From: Rhodococcus triatomae
Lineage (GTDB): Bacteria; Actinomycetota; Actinomycetes; Mycobacteriales; Mycobacteriaceae
NCBI RefSeq assembly: GCF_014217785.1
Contig: NZ_CP048814.1
Span: forward strand, 372,001-436,000
Length of the DNA: 64,000 bases
Direction of reading: 5' to 3'
Shown here piece by piece: positions 1 through 8,796 of the stretch. The notes under the pieces were generated by a model. The model ran no database searches, was not told where the DNA came from, and was given only the letters and a program-made list of their open reading frames with translations. Numbering within the stretch: position 1 is the stretch's first letter; each line of letters opens with the position of its first letter. A program made the position numbers and the translations under genes.

Positions 1-401
1 GCGTCGGTCTCCCCGTCCCGATCCGGGTCGGGGTGGTGCTCGCCCAGTCCCTCGATCTCGATGGCCGGGCAGTCCTTCCACAGCCGGTCCAGGGCGTAGA
101 AGTTGCGCTCGTCGCTGTGCTGGACGTGGACGACGATATCCACGTAGTCCAGCAGTGCCCAGCGCCCCTCCCGCGTGCCCTCCCGCCGGACCGGCTTGTG
201 CCCGGCATCACGCAGGCGATCCTCGACGTTCTCGACGACGGCGTTGACCTGTCGCTCGGTCGGCGCGGAGGCGATCACGAAGCAGTCGGTGATCACCAAC
301 TGCTCGGACACGTCGAGAACCACCACCTCGGTAGCCAGCTTCTCGTCGGCCGCCAGTGCGGCGATACGGGCCATCGAGGTGGCCTCGGGCGTTGCACTCA
401 C
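1..401 (-). CDS. rsfS: Ribosomal silencing factor RsfS (3' end cut by the window start)
   Basis: RsfS binds ribosomal protein L14 and blocks subunit joining when nutrients are short. About 133 codons are visible. The family core is recognisable: the [15 protein letters not shown] strand near residues 26-44, [15 protein letters not shown] near 80-94 and FYALDRLW near 100-107. The GTG start at 401 overlaps the nadD stop in a GTGA, so the two are translationally coupled. Family members are about 120-135 residues, so only a few C-terminal residues should lie outside the window. The order nadD-rsfS is the usual actinobacterial one. Confidence 0.93.
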   Translation of the reverse strand, partial: MSATPEATSMARIAALAADEKLATEVVVLDVSEQLVITDCFVIASAPTERQVNAVVENVEDRLRDAGHKPVRREGTREGRWALLDYVDIVVHVQHSDERNFYALDRLWKDCPAIEIEGLGEHHPDPDRDGETD

Positions 402-1138
402 TCGGTTCTCTCCCAGTTCTTCTTCTCCGGCGCGGGCTCGGACATCGTCGCCACGCCATCGGAACGGGCGACATCCTTCGGCCGGTACAGGTTTCGTTTC
501 GAGATGTACTGGACCACTCCGTCCGGTACCAGGTACCAGACCGGCCGGTCCTCGCTCGCCCGGCGACGACACTCGGTGGACGAGATCGCCAGTGCCGGGA
601 TCTCGACGAGAGTCACCGAATTCGGCGGCAGCTGCGCGAGGTGCTCGGTGAGGTGCTCGGTGTCGAGTTCGAATCCCGGACGCGACACACCGACGAACTT
701 GGCGAGGGCGAACAACTCTTCCCAATCCTGCCAGGAAAGGATACTGGCCAGCGCATCCGCACCGGTGATGAAGAACAGTTCGGCATCGGGGTGGGTGGCT
801 CGCAGGTCGCGCAACGTGTCGACGGTGTAGGTGACCTTGGCGCGGTCGACGTCGACACGGCTGACCGAGAACCGCGGATTGGACGCCGTCGCGATCACCG
901 TCATCAGGTACCGGTCCTCCGCCGGGCTGACCGAGCGCCCCTCCTTCTGCCAGGGCCTTCCGGTGGGAACGAACACCACCTCGTCGAGCCGGAACCGGTC
1001 CGCGACCTCGCTCGCCGCCACCAGGTGCCCGTGATGGATCGGGTCGAAGGTGCCGCCCATGACTCCCAGGCGCCTGCGTCGGCTCTCGCCCTCGGGCTCT
1101 CCCCCACGCGGCTCTCCCGCACTCGGCTCACCTGTCAC
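398..1138 (-). CDS. nadD: Nicotinate-nucleotide adenylyltransferase
   Basis: Joins ATP and nicotinate mononucleotide to make deamido-NAD, a late cytosolic step of NAD synthesis. The nucleotidyltransferase motif [11 protein letters not shown] is at residues 28-38 and the C-terminal ISSTECR motif at 185-191. The first 22 residues are Glu/Gly/Arg rich and not part of the family core. A TAAACT box eight bases before the GTG at 1138 suits a near-leaderless transcript and supports this start. A later start just before MGGTFDP is the alternative. It overlaps rsfS by four bases and lies 19 bases downstream of the VWA gene. Confidence 0.95.
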   Translation of the reverse strand: MTGEPSAGEPRGGEPEGESRRRRLGVMGGTFDPIHHGHLVAASEVADRFRLDEVVFVPTGRPWQKEGRSVSPAEDRYLMTVIATASNPRFSVSRVDVDRAKVTYTVDTLRDLRATHPDAELFFITGADALASILSWQDWEELFALAKFVGVSRPGFELDTEHLTEHLAQLPPNSVTLVEIPALAISSTECRRRASEDRPVWYLVPDGVVQYISKRNLYRPKDVARSDGVATMSEPAPEKKNWERTE

Positions 1139-1146
1139 GGGGGTCG

Positions 1147-1152
1147 AGTTTA
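1147..1152 (-). promoter_or_regulatory. -10-like box for a near-leaderless nadD transcript
   Basis: TAAACT (TANNNT class) lies eight bases upstream of the nadD GTG. In actinobacteria a TANNNT box at this distance commonly places transcription initiation on the start codon. No clear -35 element was identified. Confidence 0.4.
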
Positions 1153-1157
1153 CGTGT

Positions 1158-2615
1158 TCACACCGGGAGCAACCCGGCGACCACTGCAGCGAGCTGCTGG
1201 GCCGACCGGCACTCGTGCATGCTCACGATCTCGTTGTAGACCTCGGCCGCCGAATCCCCGGTGCCCCATTGGCCGCGGGGCTCCGGATTGAGCCAGTGGG
1301 CGTGCCGCGCCGTCGACACCAGGTGCGCGAGCGCGCCGACGTTCGGGTCGCGGTAGTTGTTGCGGCCGTCGCCCAGGATCAGCACCGAGCTGCGCGGCGT
1401 CACGGCCTGGGAGAACCGCTCCGCGAAGACTCCGAACGAATGGCCGTAGTCGGAATGCCCGTCGTAGGTGACGAGCTCGGCCTCGCGCACCATCCTGCTC
1501 ATCGCCACTCCCAGGTCCGCCCCGGTGTCGAAGAAGCGGGTCACCTCGTCGGTGCTGTCGATGAAGGCGAAGACGCGCACCCGCGAGAACTGCTCACGCA
1601 GCGCGTGGACGAGCAGCAGGGTGAAGTGGCTGAAGCCGGCGACCGAGCCGGACACGTCGCACAGGACGACCAGCTCGGGCCGCGCCCGTTTGGGTTTGCG
1701 CTGGACGAGGTCGATGGGCACGCCCCCGGTGGACATCGATTTGCGCAGGGTGCGCCGCAGGTCGATCGCCCCGGCACGGCTCCGCGAACGACGCACCGCG
1801 AGGCGGCTCGCCAGCAGCCTGGCCAGTGGCGCGACGTTGCGCTGCAGAGTTCTCAGCTCGGCGTCCGAGGCGCGCAGGAAGTCCACTTCCTCGGCGAGCT
1901 TGGGAACGCCGTAGTTCGCGACCCGTTCCTTGCCCAGATTCTCCGCCGAACGGCGCCGGGTCTCGTTCTCGACCATCCTGCGGAAGTCGGCCAGCCGCTG
2001 TGCCGCCGCCCGCTTCGCGACCTCCGACTCGTAGTCACCGGACGGCTTGCCCGGTGCGTCTTCACCACCGCCGAGCAGGCCCTCGAGGATCTTGGTGAGG
2101 ATCTGGTCCGGGGCGATGTCCCGCAGGGCCTGGTAGGCCGAGTACGAGGGGCCGTTGGCGGAGTCGTAGCGGCCGAGTTCCTCGACCAGCAACGCCACGA
2201 GTGACTCCACGGACTCCTGGGCTTCGGCGGACTCGTCGGCGAGCAGCTCCGCGAGGAGCGCGCGCAGCGCCTCGAGGTCGATGTCACCGTTGTCGTCGCG
2301 CGGCAGGGTGACGCCCGGGCCGGCGTCGCCGCCCCGCTCGCCGATCGCGGCGGGAAACCAGAGGTCGAAGAGTGCGTCGAAGGTGGCGCGGTGCGTCGGT
2401 CTGCGCAGCAGTGCGCACGCCAGCCCCTCGCGGAGCGACTCGCGATCGAGCAGGTTCAGTACCGACATCACGTGCCCGGCATCGACGGTCTCCGACGGAC
2501 CGACCGTGATGCCGCGGCGGCGCAGTGCCTCGACGAAGTCGACGAGATGTCCGGGCAGACCGTACGGCGACGGGCGCACCCCCGGCCGGACCGGTTCTCG
2601 TGCGGGAATGGACAC
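1158..2615 (-). CDS. CoxE-like von Willebrand factor A domain protein
   Basis: A 485-residue cytosolic protein. The C-terminal half is a VWA domain whose MIDAS metal site DVSGS is at residues 320-324, followed by a VFAFIDSTD segment and a later ILGDGRNN segment. The N-terminal half resembles CoxE-like proteins and is rich in charged helices. Such proteins work with MoxR AAA+ ATPases in cofactor or metal insertion and protein maturation. The MoxR gene ends seven bases upstream, so the two are surely co-transcribed. The client protein is not evident here. The pair matches the Rv2425c/Rv2426c neighbourhood as recalled. Confidence 0.85.
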   Translation of the reverse strand: MSIPAREPVRPGVRPSPYGLPGHLVDFVEALRRRGITVGPSETVDAGHVMSVLNLLDRESLREGLACALLRRPTHRATFDALFDLWFPAAIGERGGDAGPGVTLPRDDNGDIDLEALRALLAELLADESAEAQESVESLVALLVEELGRYDSANGPSYSAYQALRDIAPDQILTKILEGLLGGGEDAPGKPSGDYESEVAKRAAAQRLADFRRMVENETRRRSAENLGKERVANYGVPKLAEEVDFLRASDAELRTLQRNVAPLARLLASRLAVRRSRSRAGAIDLRRTLRKSMSTGGVPIDLVQRKPKRARPELVVLCDVSGSVAGFSHFTLLLVHALREQFSRVRVFAFIDSTDEVTRFFDTGADLGVAMSRMVREAELVTYDGHSDYGHSFGVFAERFSQAVTPRSSVLILGDGRNNYRDPNVGALAHLVSTARHAHWLNPEPRGQWGTGDSAAEVYNEIVSMHECRSAQQLAAVVAGLLPV

Positions 2616-2622
2616 GGCGGCC

Positions 2623-3504
2623 TCAGTTCAGTCGCAGCTCGGCGACGGCGCGCTCCTGGTCGGAGCGATGCTTGAGGACCACCCCGAGAGTGGCGCGCAC
2701 GGCGTCGTCGTCGATCGTGTCGAGGCCCAGTGCCAGGAGGGTCCGTCCCCAGTCGATGGTCTCGGACACCGACGGAACCTTCTTGAGCTGCATCGACCGC
2801 AGGACCCGGATGGTGCGCACCAACTGCTGGGCGACGATCTCCGGAAGCTCGGGCACCCGGCTGGCGAGGATCCGCCGCTCCAGGTCCGCGTCCGGGAAGT
2901 CCAGGTGCAGGAACAGGCAGCGGCGCTTGAGCGCCTCGGACAGTTCGCGCGTCGCATTGGACGTGAGCACGGTGAACGGACGGCGGGTGGCGGTGATGGT
3001 GCCGAGTTCGGGAACGGTGACGGCGAAGTCGCTGAGCACCTCGAGCAGAAGCCCCTCGATCTCGACGTCGGCCTTGTCCACCTCGTCGATGAGCAGCACC
3101 GTGGGGTCCTCGCGGCGGATGGCCGTGAGCAGGGGCCTCGAGAGCAGGAACTCCTCGGAGAAGACGTCCGCCTTGGTCGCGTCCCACCCGGAGTCCTGCG
3201 CCGACTGGATCCGCAGGATCTGCTTCGCGTGGTTCCACTCGTAGAGAGCACGGGCCTCGTCGACACCCTCGTAGCACTGGAGCCGGACGAGTTCGGCATC
3301 GGCAGTCTGCGCCACGGCCCTGGCGAGCTCGGTCTTGCCAACCCCGGCAGGCCCCTCGATCAGCAGCGGCTTGCCGAGCCGGTCCGCGAGGAAGACGGCG
3401 GTCGCCGTCGCCTTGTCGGCGAGGTATCCGGTCTCGGCGAGTCGACTCTCGACGTCGTCGACGCTCCCGAATACGGGACTGGTGGCGGGAATCGCTCGGT
3501 CCAC
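2623..3504 (-). CDS. MoxR-family AAA+ ATPase
   Basis: A 293-residue AAA+ ATPase. Walker A GPAGVGKT is at residues 51-58, Walker B LLIDEVDK at 137-144 and a sensor-1 TSNATREL segment at 181-188. MoxR ATPases act as chaperones with VWA-domain partners, and the VWA gene follows after seven bases. The GTG start at 3504 has a good AAGGAG ribosome-binding site six bases upstream. The proA stop lies 27 bases upstream, so proA, moxR and the VWA gene may form one operon. The specific substrate is unknown. Confidence 0.9.
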   Translation of the reverse strand: MDRAIPATSPVFGSVDDVESRLAETGYLADKATATAVFLADRLGKPLLIEGPAGVGKTELARAVAQTADAELVRLQCYEGVDEARALYEWNHAKQILRIQSAQDSGWDATKADVFSEEFLLSRPLLTAIRREDPTVLLIDEVDKADVEIEGLLLEVLSDFAVTVPELGTITATRRPFTVLTSNATRELSEALKRRCLFLHLDFPDADLERRILASRVPELPEIVAQQLVRTIRVLRSMQLKKVPSVSETIDWGRTLLALGLDTIDDDAVRATLGVVLKHRSDQERAVAELRLN

Positions 3505-3531
3505 GCGTAACTCCTTCTGAAATGGTCGCCG

Positions 3532-4857
3532 TCAGGCGGGTCGGGTGTGCCCGTCTCCCCAGACGATCCACTTGGTGGACGTCAGTTCGGGCAGCCCCAT
3601 CGGGCCCCGCGCGTGCAGCTTCTGTGTCGAGATCCCGATCTCCGCACCGAACCCGAACTGCTCACCGTCGGTGAACGCGGTGGACGCGTTCACCATGACG
3701 GCGGCTGCGTCCACCCGCGCGGTGAACTCGCGTGCCGCCGCGAGGTCGGTGGTGACGACGGCCTCGGTGTGCCCGGTTCCGTAGCGGTCGATGTGTTCGA
3801 CCGCCGTATCCAGATCGTTCACGATCTTCAGCGCGATGTCGAGGGTGAGGTACTCGCGCGACCAGTCGTCGTCGGTGGCCGGGGCCAGCCCGGGAAGGTC
3901 TCCGTGCACGACCACACCGTGCGCCTGCAGTGCATCGACCAGCCGGGGCACCGCGGTGTCCGCGATCGCCGCGTCCACCAGCACCGTCTCGGCGGTGTTG
4001 CAGACACTGGGCCGTCGGGTCTTGGAGTTGAGCAGGACCTTCTCCGCGACGTCGAGGTCGGCCGCGGAGTGCACGTAGACGTGTACGTTGCCGACGCCGG
4101 TCTCGATCGTCGGGACGGTCGCGTCCCGCACGACGGCGTCGATGAGCCCCGCTCCACCGCGCGGGATCACGACGTCGACGAGTCCGCGGGCCTGGATCAG
4201 GTGGGTGACCGACGACCGGTCGTCGCTGGGTAGCAGCTGGACCGCGTCCGCGGGCAGACCTCGTTCGACCAACGCCGAACGCAACACCTCGACGAGCGCG
4301 GCATTCGACCGGGCCGCCGACGACGATCCCCGCAGGAGGGCGGCGTTGCCGGATTTGAGAGCCAGGCCGAAGGCGTCGACCGTGACGTTGGGACGGGCCT
4401 CGTAGACCATGCCCAGCACCCCGAGCGGCACCCGGACCTGCCGCAGCTCGAGACCGTTCGGAAGGGTGGATCCCCGGACGACCTCCCCGATCGGATCGGG
4501 GAGCCCGGCGACCTGCCGCAGCCCCGCCGCGATCCCGTCGATCCGGTCCGCGGTGAGGCGGAGCCGGTCCACGAGCGATTCCTCCGTGCCGGCGGCGCGC
4601 GCTGCCGCCACGTCCTCGTCGTTGGCCGCGAGCACGGTATCGGTGGCGGCGAGCACGGCGTCGGCGGCGGCATCCAGGGCAGCGTTCTTGTCCACCGTGG
4701 TGAGCAGGGCGAGGGTCTTGGACGCGGTGCGGGCGCGACGCGCGGCGTCGTGCACCACCGTGCGGACGACATCCGACGAGCCGGCCGGGCCCGGTCGCGT
4801 ACCCGCCGATCCGGTGAGGTCCGATCCGGCCGGTGTCGAGGAGGTCGCGGCAGTCAT
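3532..4857 (-). CDS. proA: Gamma-glutamyl phosphate reductase (glutamate-5-semialdehyde dehydrogenase)
   Basis: NADPH-dependent second step of proline synthesis, reducing glutamyl-5-phosphate to glutamate semialdehyde. At 441 residues it is slightly longer than usual because of a Ser/Gly/Pro-rich N-terminal tail of about 25 residues. The catalytic cysteine lies in SVCNTAE, with Cys at residue 286. A TAGTCT box six bases before the ATG supports a leaderless start at 4857. The partner kinase gene proB is 7.5 kb away, after the rbsK-to-sirtuin segment. The gene is divergent from ribokinase with only about 40 bases between start codons. Confidence 0.96.
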   Translation of the reverse strand: MTAATSSTPAGSDLTGSAGTRPGPAGSSDVVRTVVHDAARRARTASKTLALLTTVDKNAALDAAADAVLAATDTVLAANDEDVAAARAAGTEESLVDRLRLTADRIDGIAAGLRQVAGLPDPIGEVVRGSTLPNGLELRQVRVPLGVLGMVYEARPNVTVDAFGLALKSGNAALLRGSSSAARSNAALVEVLRSALVERGLPADAVQLLPSDDRSSVTHLIQARGLVDVVIPRGGAGLIDAVVRDATVPTIETGVGNVHVYVHSAADLDVAEKVLLNSKTRRPSVCNTAETVLVDAAIADTAVPRLVDALQAHGVVVHGDLPGLAPATDDDWSREYLTLDIALKIVNDLDTAVEHIDRYGTGHTEAVVTTDLAAAREFTARVDAAAVMVNASTAFTDGEQFGFGAEIGISTQKLHARGPMGLPELTSTKWIVWGDGHTRPA

Positions 4858-4863
4858 GTCTAC

Positions 4864-4869
4864 AGACTA
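4864..4869 (-). promoter_or_regulatory. -10 box for leaderless proA
   Basis: TAGTCT on the minus strand, six bases before the proA ATG. It lies back-to-back with the rbsK box at 4885-4890, so both divergent transcripts must start within a gap of about 40 bases. Confidence 0.5.
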
Positions 4870-4884
4870 TCGGCCGACCACGAC

Positions 4885-4890
4885 TAGCCT
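4885..4890 (+). promoter_or_regulatory. -10 box for leaderless rbsK
   Basis: TAGCCT lies seven bases before the GTG at 4898. This spacing supports the GTG over the upstream in-frame ATG at 4856, which would overlap the proA start codon. Confidence 0.45.
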
Positions 4891-4897
4891 CGACGGC

Positions 4898-5758
4898 GTG
4901 CCCGCACCTCGCGTCGTCGTCGTCGGATCGATCAACATGGACCTGATCGTCGGGACTCCCCGGATCCCGGATCCGGGCGAAACCGTCCTCGGTGACCGAT
5001 TCGCCACCGGCCCCGGCGGCAAGGGTGCCAACCAGGCCGTCGCCGCGGCCCGGGCCGGCGCCGAGGTGGCGTTCGTCGGTGCGGTCGGGACCGACACCTT
5101 CGCCCTCGAGCTGCGACAGTCACTGGTCGATGCCGAGGTGGACGTGACGCAACTACGCGAGATCGACGGCCCCAGCGGCGTCGCGATGATCACCGTCGAC
5201 GATGCGGGCCGAAACAGCATCGTCGTCGCGCCCGGCGCGAACGGCAGCCTCGCCGGGCTGACCGCGGCGGATCTCGACGCGATCGCGAGCGCGGACGTGT
5301 TGTTGTGTCAGCTCGAGATCCCCCTCGACACCGCGGTGTCGGCGACTGCCCACGCCCGGGCGCACGGCACCGTCGTCCTGCTGAACCCCTCCCCCGTGCG
5401 CCCCCTGCCGCCGGACCTCACCGATTCCGTCGACGTCCTCGTGGCGAACGAGGCCGAGGCGGCGCAGCTCGCCGACGACATCGCCGCCGTCCCGCACCGG
5501 ATCACCACCCTCGGCGGCCGGGGCGCGAGACATCTCGGCCCCGACGGCGGCCGCACCGCCGTGGCCCCGCCGCAGGTGGACGTCGTCGACACCACGGGTG
5601 CGGGAGACGCCTTCGCCGGGGCACTGGCCGCGGTGTGGGGGCGCCGAGACGACGCGCTCGCGTTCGCCGTCGCGGCCGGTGCACTCGCCACCACCCGGCG
5701 CGGGGCAGCGGCCTCGGCCCCACAGCTGCAGGAGATCGAGTCGATTCTGCCCGACTGA
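4898..5758 (+). CDS. rbsK: Ribokinase (PfkB family)
   Basis: Phosphorylates ribose to ribose-5-phosphate, feeding the pentose phosphate pathway and PRPP synthesis. The 286-residue protein carries both PfkB signatures: GGKGANQ at residues 40-46 and the anion-hole/catalytic motif GAGD at 234-237 (Asp237 the general base). The reading frame stays open far upstream across proA, but that part is antisense shadow. No ribose transporter genes are nearby, so the source of ribose is unclear. A hairpin follows at 5788-5805. The helicase gene downstream carries a phosphoribosyltransferase-like domain, which hints at a shared ribose-phosphate theme (inference). Confidence 0.9.
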   Translation: MPAPRVVVVGSINMDLIVGTPRIPDPGETVLGDRFATGPGGKGANQAVAAARAGAEVAFVGAVGTDTFALELRQSLVDAEVDVTQLREIDGPSGVAMITVDDAGRNSIVVAPGANGSLAGLTAADLDAIASADVLLCQLEIPLDTAVSATAHARAHGTVVLLNPSPVRPLPPDLTDSVDVLVANEAEAAQLADDIAAVPHRITTLGGRGARHLGPDGGRTAVAPPQVDVVDTTGAGDAFAGALAAVWGRRDDALAFAVAAGALATTRRGAAASAPQLQEIESILPD

Positions 5759-5787
5759 GACCCTCCTGTTACTCTTCTGCCGTCGGA

Positions 5788-5805
5788 AAACCGGGTGGCC
5801 GGTTT
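5788..5805 (+). terminator. Hairpin after rbsK
   Basis: Perfect seven-base arms AAACCGG / CCGGTTT around a GTGG loop, 30 bases after the rbsK stop. There is no U-tract, so it is a weak or factor-dependent terminator at best. A second dyad, TTCGCGA / TCGCGAA, lies at 5858-5879. Confidence 0.4.
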
Positions 5806-5920
5806 GCTCTGGTCCCGGGCTTCGAGGGGTGGCCCGCGGCCGAGCACCCTCGGCGACTTCGCGAAGGTGGCCTCGCGAACGACCCCGGCACCTGTCGCCG
5901 GCCTCGTGCACCATGGGGGC

Positions 5921-8101
5921 ATGACGAGCGCAGCAAGCGATTTCCGCGACACCGAGTCGACCGACGTTCGCGACACCGGGCTGCGCACCGAGGCGCAGGC
6001 TCTCCTCCAGGATCTGGCAGGCCCCGACGCCGTTCTCCGCGACGATCAGTGGACGGCGATCGAGGCGCTCGTCGTACACCGGCGGCGCGCCCTGGTCGTC
6101 CAGCGCACCGGCTGGGGCAAGTCGGCCGTCTACTTCATCGCTGCCCGCCTCCTGCGTACCCAGGGATACGGTCCGACGGTCATCGTCTCCCCGCTGCTGG
6201 CGCTCATGCGGAACCAGGTGGCCGCCGCCGAGCGGGCCGGAGTACGGGCCGCGACGATCAATTCGGGCAACGTCACCGAGTGGGACGACATCCACGCGCG
6301 CGTCGCCGCGAGTGAGGTGGACGTCCTGCTGGTGAGCCCCGAACGACTCAACAACCCGGACTTCCGCGACCAGGTCCTGCCCGCGCTCGCTGCCGACGCG
6401 GGCCTGGTGGTGGTCGACGAGGCCCACTGCGTCTCCGACTGGGGACACGACTTCCGCCCCGACTACCGGCGCATCCGGACGCTTCTCGCCTCGCTCGGCA
6501 CCGACGTCCCGGTCCTCGCCACCACGGCCACGGCCAACGATCGGGTGGTCACCGACGTCTCCGCCCAACTGGGCGTGGGCGCCGGGCCGGGCGAGGGCGA
6601 ACCGGGCGAGGAGGACGGACGCCGAGACACCCTGGTGCTGCGTGGCGGACTCGAACGCGAATCACTGCACCTGTCCGTCGTCCACATCCCCGAGCCTGCC
6701 GCCCGTGCGGCCTGGCTGGCCGACCGGCTCGCGGCGCTCCCGGGATCGGGCATCGTCTACACCCTGACGGTGTCCGCGGCGGCAGATCTCGCCGCGCTCC
6801 TCACCGAGGCGGGTCACACCGTGGCTGCCTACACCGGGCAGACCGACCCGACCGAGCGGGAGCACCTCGAACAGGCGCTCCTGCGCAACGAGGTCAAGGC
6901 GCTCGTCGCGACGTCGGCGCTGGGTATGGGATTCGACAAGCCGGATCTCGGCTTCGTCGTGCACGTCGGCGCTCCGTCGTCGCCGATTTCCTACTATCAG
7001 CAGGTCGGACGCGCCGGGCGCGCCACGGATCGCGCCGAGGTCATCCTGCTGCCCGGCGCCGAGGACCGGCAGATCTGGAGCTACTTCGCCTCGGTCGCGT
7101 TCCCGGGGGAACCCACCGTGCGTTCCGTCATCGCCGCGCTCGACACCGACCGGGCCACCTCCACCCCCGCGCTGGAGCCTCTCGTAGATCTCGGCCGTGC
7201 CCGGCTCGAGATGGTGCTCAAGGTGCTCGACGTCGACGGTGCCGTCCGCCGGGTCCGCGGCGGCTGGATCGCCACCGGTGAGCCGTGGGCCTACGACGCC
7301 GAGCGGTATCGACGTCTCGAGGCCGCCCGCCGTACCGAAGAGGAGGCGATGCTCGAGTATCAGCGCATCGGCACCTGCCGGATGGCGTTTCTGCGCCGCC
7401 AGCTCGACGACCCGTCGCTCCCGGAACTCGGCGGCGCTGCGGACTGCGGGCGGTGCGACAACTGCACCGGCACACACCGCTCCACCCTGGTCGACGACGC
7501 CGCCGTCGCCGGCACCCGAGCGCGGCTCGAACGGCCCGGCGTGGACCTGGCGCCCCGCAAGCAGTGGCCCACGGGCCTGGCGAAACTCGGCGTCTCGTTG
7601 TCCGGCCGGATCTCGGACGGGCCGCAGCCCGGACGGGCACTGGGGCGGCTGGCCGACCTCGGCTGGGGCCCCCGGCTCCGGGAGTTGCTGGGCAGCCCGG
7701 ACGGCGACGTGCCGGAAGCCGTGGTCTCGGCCGCCGTCCAGGTTCTCGCCGCGTGGGACTGGACGGAACGGCCCACGTCCGTGATGGCCGTGGAATCGCC
7801 CTCACATCCCCGGCTCGCGGCCACCCTGGCCGCCCGCCTGGCCACCCTCGGCCGCCTGCGCGACCTCGGCGTCCTGCACCGCGTCCCCGACCATCCGGCG
7901 GTGACCGCGGTCAACTCGGCGCACCGGGTGGCGGGTCTCGTCGATGCCTGGGCTGCACCCGACCTCACGGGGGTGGCCGGGCCGATCCTGCTGGTGGACG
8001 CACTGAGCGACAGCGGCTGGAGCATCACGATGGCCGCCCGGACGCTCATCGGTGCGGGAGCCGAGAGCGTACTTCCCTTCGTCCTCGCCACGCCGAAGTA
8101 G
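5921..8101 (+). CDS. RecQ-family DNA helicase with C-terminal phosphoribosyltransferase-like domain
   Basis: ATP-dependent 3'-5' DNA helicase of the RecQ type, 726 residues from the ATG at 5921. Motif I TGWGKS is at residues 63-68, the DEAH box at 166-169 and motif [10 protein letters not shown] at 360-367. A zinc-binding cysteine set follows (Cys486, then Cys509, Cys512, Cys515). No classical HRDC domain is seen. Instead the last ~200 residues end in [12 protein letters not shown] at 689-700, which looks like the PRPP-binding loop of type I phosphoribosyltransferases. The frame is open upstream to 5795, but that leader is poor coding sequence. The gene has no equivalent in the syntenic mycobacterial segment as I recall it. 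Confidence 0.85.
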   Translation: MTSAASDFRDTESTDVRDTGLRTEAQALLQDLAGPDAVLRDDQWTAIEALVVHRRRALVVQRTGWGKSAVYFIAARLLRTQGYGPTVIVSPLLALMRNQVAAAERAGVRAATINSGNVTEWDDIHARVAASEVDVLLVSPERLNNPDFRDQVLPALAADAGLVVVDEAHCVSDWGHDFRPDYRRIRTLLASLGTDVPVLATTATANDRVVTDVSAQLGVGAGPGEGEPGEEDGRRDTLVLRGGLERESLHLSVVHIPEPAARAAWLADRLAALPGSGIVYTLTVSAAADLAALLTEAGHTVAAYTGQTDPTEREHLEQALLRNEVKALVATSALGMGFDKPDLGFVVHVGAPSSPISYYQQVGRAGRATDRAEVILLPGAEDRQIWSYFASVAFPGEPTVRSVIAALDTDRATSTPALEPLVDLGRARLEMVLKVLDVDGAVRRVRGGWIATGEPWAYDAERYRRLEAARRTEEEAMLEYQRIGTCRMAFLRRQLDDPSLPELGGAADCGRCDNCTGTHRSTLVDDAAVAGTRARLERPGVDLAPRKQWPTGLAKLGVSLSGRISDGPQPGRALGRLADLGWGPRLRELLGSPDGDVPEAVVSAAVQVLAAWDWTERPTSVMAVESPSHPRLAATLAARLATLGRLRDLGVLHRVPDHPAVTAVNSAHRVAGLVDAWAAPDLTGVAGPILLVDALSDSGWSITMAARTLIGAGAESVLPFVLATPK

Positions 8102-8112
8102 ATCCCGGGAGT

Positions 8113-8128
8113 GTCGCCTCTCGGCGAC
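8113..8128 (+). terminator. Small hairpin after the helicase gene
   Basis: Six-base arms GTCGCC / GGCGAC around TCTC, 12 bases past the helicase stop. It is weak and has no U-tract. It separates the helicase from the ectoine operon control region. Confidence 0.3.
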
Positions 8129-8142
8129 CTGAAGTTACAAAC

Positions 8143-8160
8143 TTGTGACCAGGCTCACAA
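8143..8160. promoter_or_regulatory. Crp/GlxR-type binding site upstream of ectA
   Basis: A perfect dyad TTGTGA-N6-TCACAA that contains the Crp-family consensus TGTGA-N6-TCACA. It lies 95 bases upstream of the ectA start and is the only such site noticed in the window. Actinobacterial cAMP-responsive regulators (GlxR, mycobacterial Crp) use this consensus, so carbon or cAMP control of ectoine synthesis is a reasonable inference. Confidence 0.6.
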
Positions 8161-8255
8161 ACAATGCCTCACCTGCAAGGGCCCCGGGTGTTCGATGTCC
8201 GATTTCGGGTACACCGGTGAAATCGCGGCGGATGCTTGTTACGTTCGAGTTTCCA

Positions 8256-8768
8256 ATGACGCCTGACAAAACGAGTGCCATCCCGACCACCGCGCCGGAC
8301 GCGGTGTTGTTTCGCTGTCCAGAGATCTCAGACGGAGTCCGGCTCTGGGAGATCGCCAGGAATTCCGAAGTGCTCGATCTCAATTCGAGCTACGCCTACC
8401 TGCTGTGGTGCCGCGACTTCGCCCGCAGCTCCGTCGTCGCCGACGTCGACGGACGCGCGGTGGGTTTCGTCACCGGGTTCGTCCGGGCAGAATCTCCTGA
8501 CACACTGTTCGTCTGGCAGGTAGCTGTCGACTCCTCCCAGCGCGGCAAGGGAATTGCCGGCCGGATGCTCGACGACCTCCTCGACCGCCTGGCCCCGGAA
8601 GGGGTCACGCAGCTCGAAACGACGATCAGCCCCGACAACGAGGCATCGATCGCACTGTTCACCGCATTGGCCCGCCGTCGCGGAGTCTCCATTTCGAAGC
8701 AGGGGCTGTTCTCCCCCAACGATTTTCCCGACGGACACGAAGCCGAAGATCTCTACACGATCGGCTGA
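8256..8768 (+). CDS. ectA: L-2,4-diaminobutyrate acetyltransferase
   Basis: Acetylates 2,4-diaminobutyrate at the gamma-amino group, the second step of ectoine synthesis. The 170-residue GNAT-fold protein has the acetyl-CoA loop QRGKGIA at residues 96-102 and the EctA substrate region DLNSSYAYLLWCRDF at 41-55. The chosen ATG gives MTPDKTSA; an in-frame ATG at 8232 is the alternative and neither has a strong ribosome-binding site. It is first in ectABC, with 28 bases before ectB. The upstream 150 bases hold the Crp-like dyad. Confidence 0.94.
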   Translation: MTPDKTSAIPTTAPDAVLFRCPEISDGVRLWEIARNSEVLDLNSSYAYLLWCRDFARSSVVADVDGRAVGFVTGFVRAESPDTLFVWQVAVDSSQRGKGIAGRMLDDLLDRLAPEGVTQLETTISPDNEASIALFTALARRRGVSISKQGLFSPNDFPDGHEAEDLYTIG

Positions 8769-8796
8769 TTTCACACACACCGGAGGAATGCACGTC

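Noticed and set aside
4409-4897. Upstream extension of the ribokinase frame
   Set aside because: It would run antisense through proA. The GTG at 4898 with a -10 box gives the family N-terminus.
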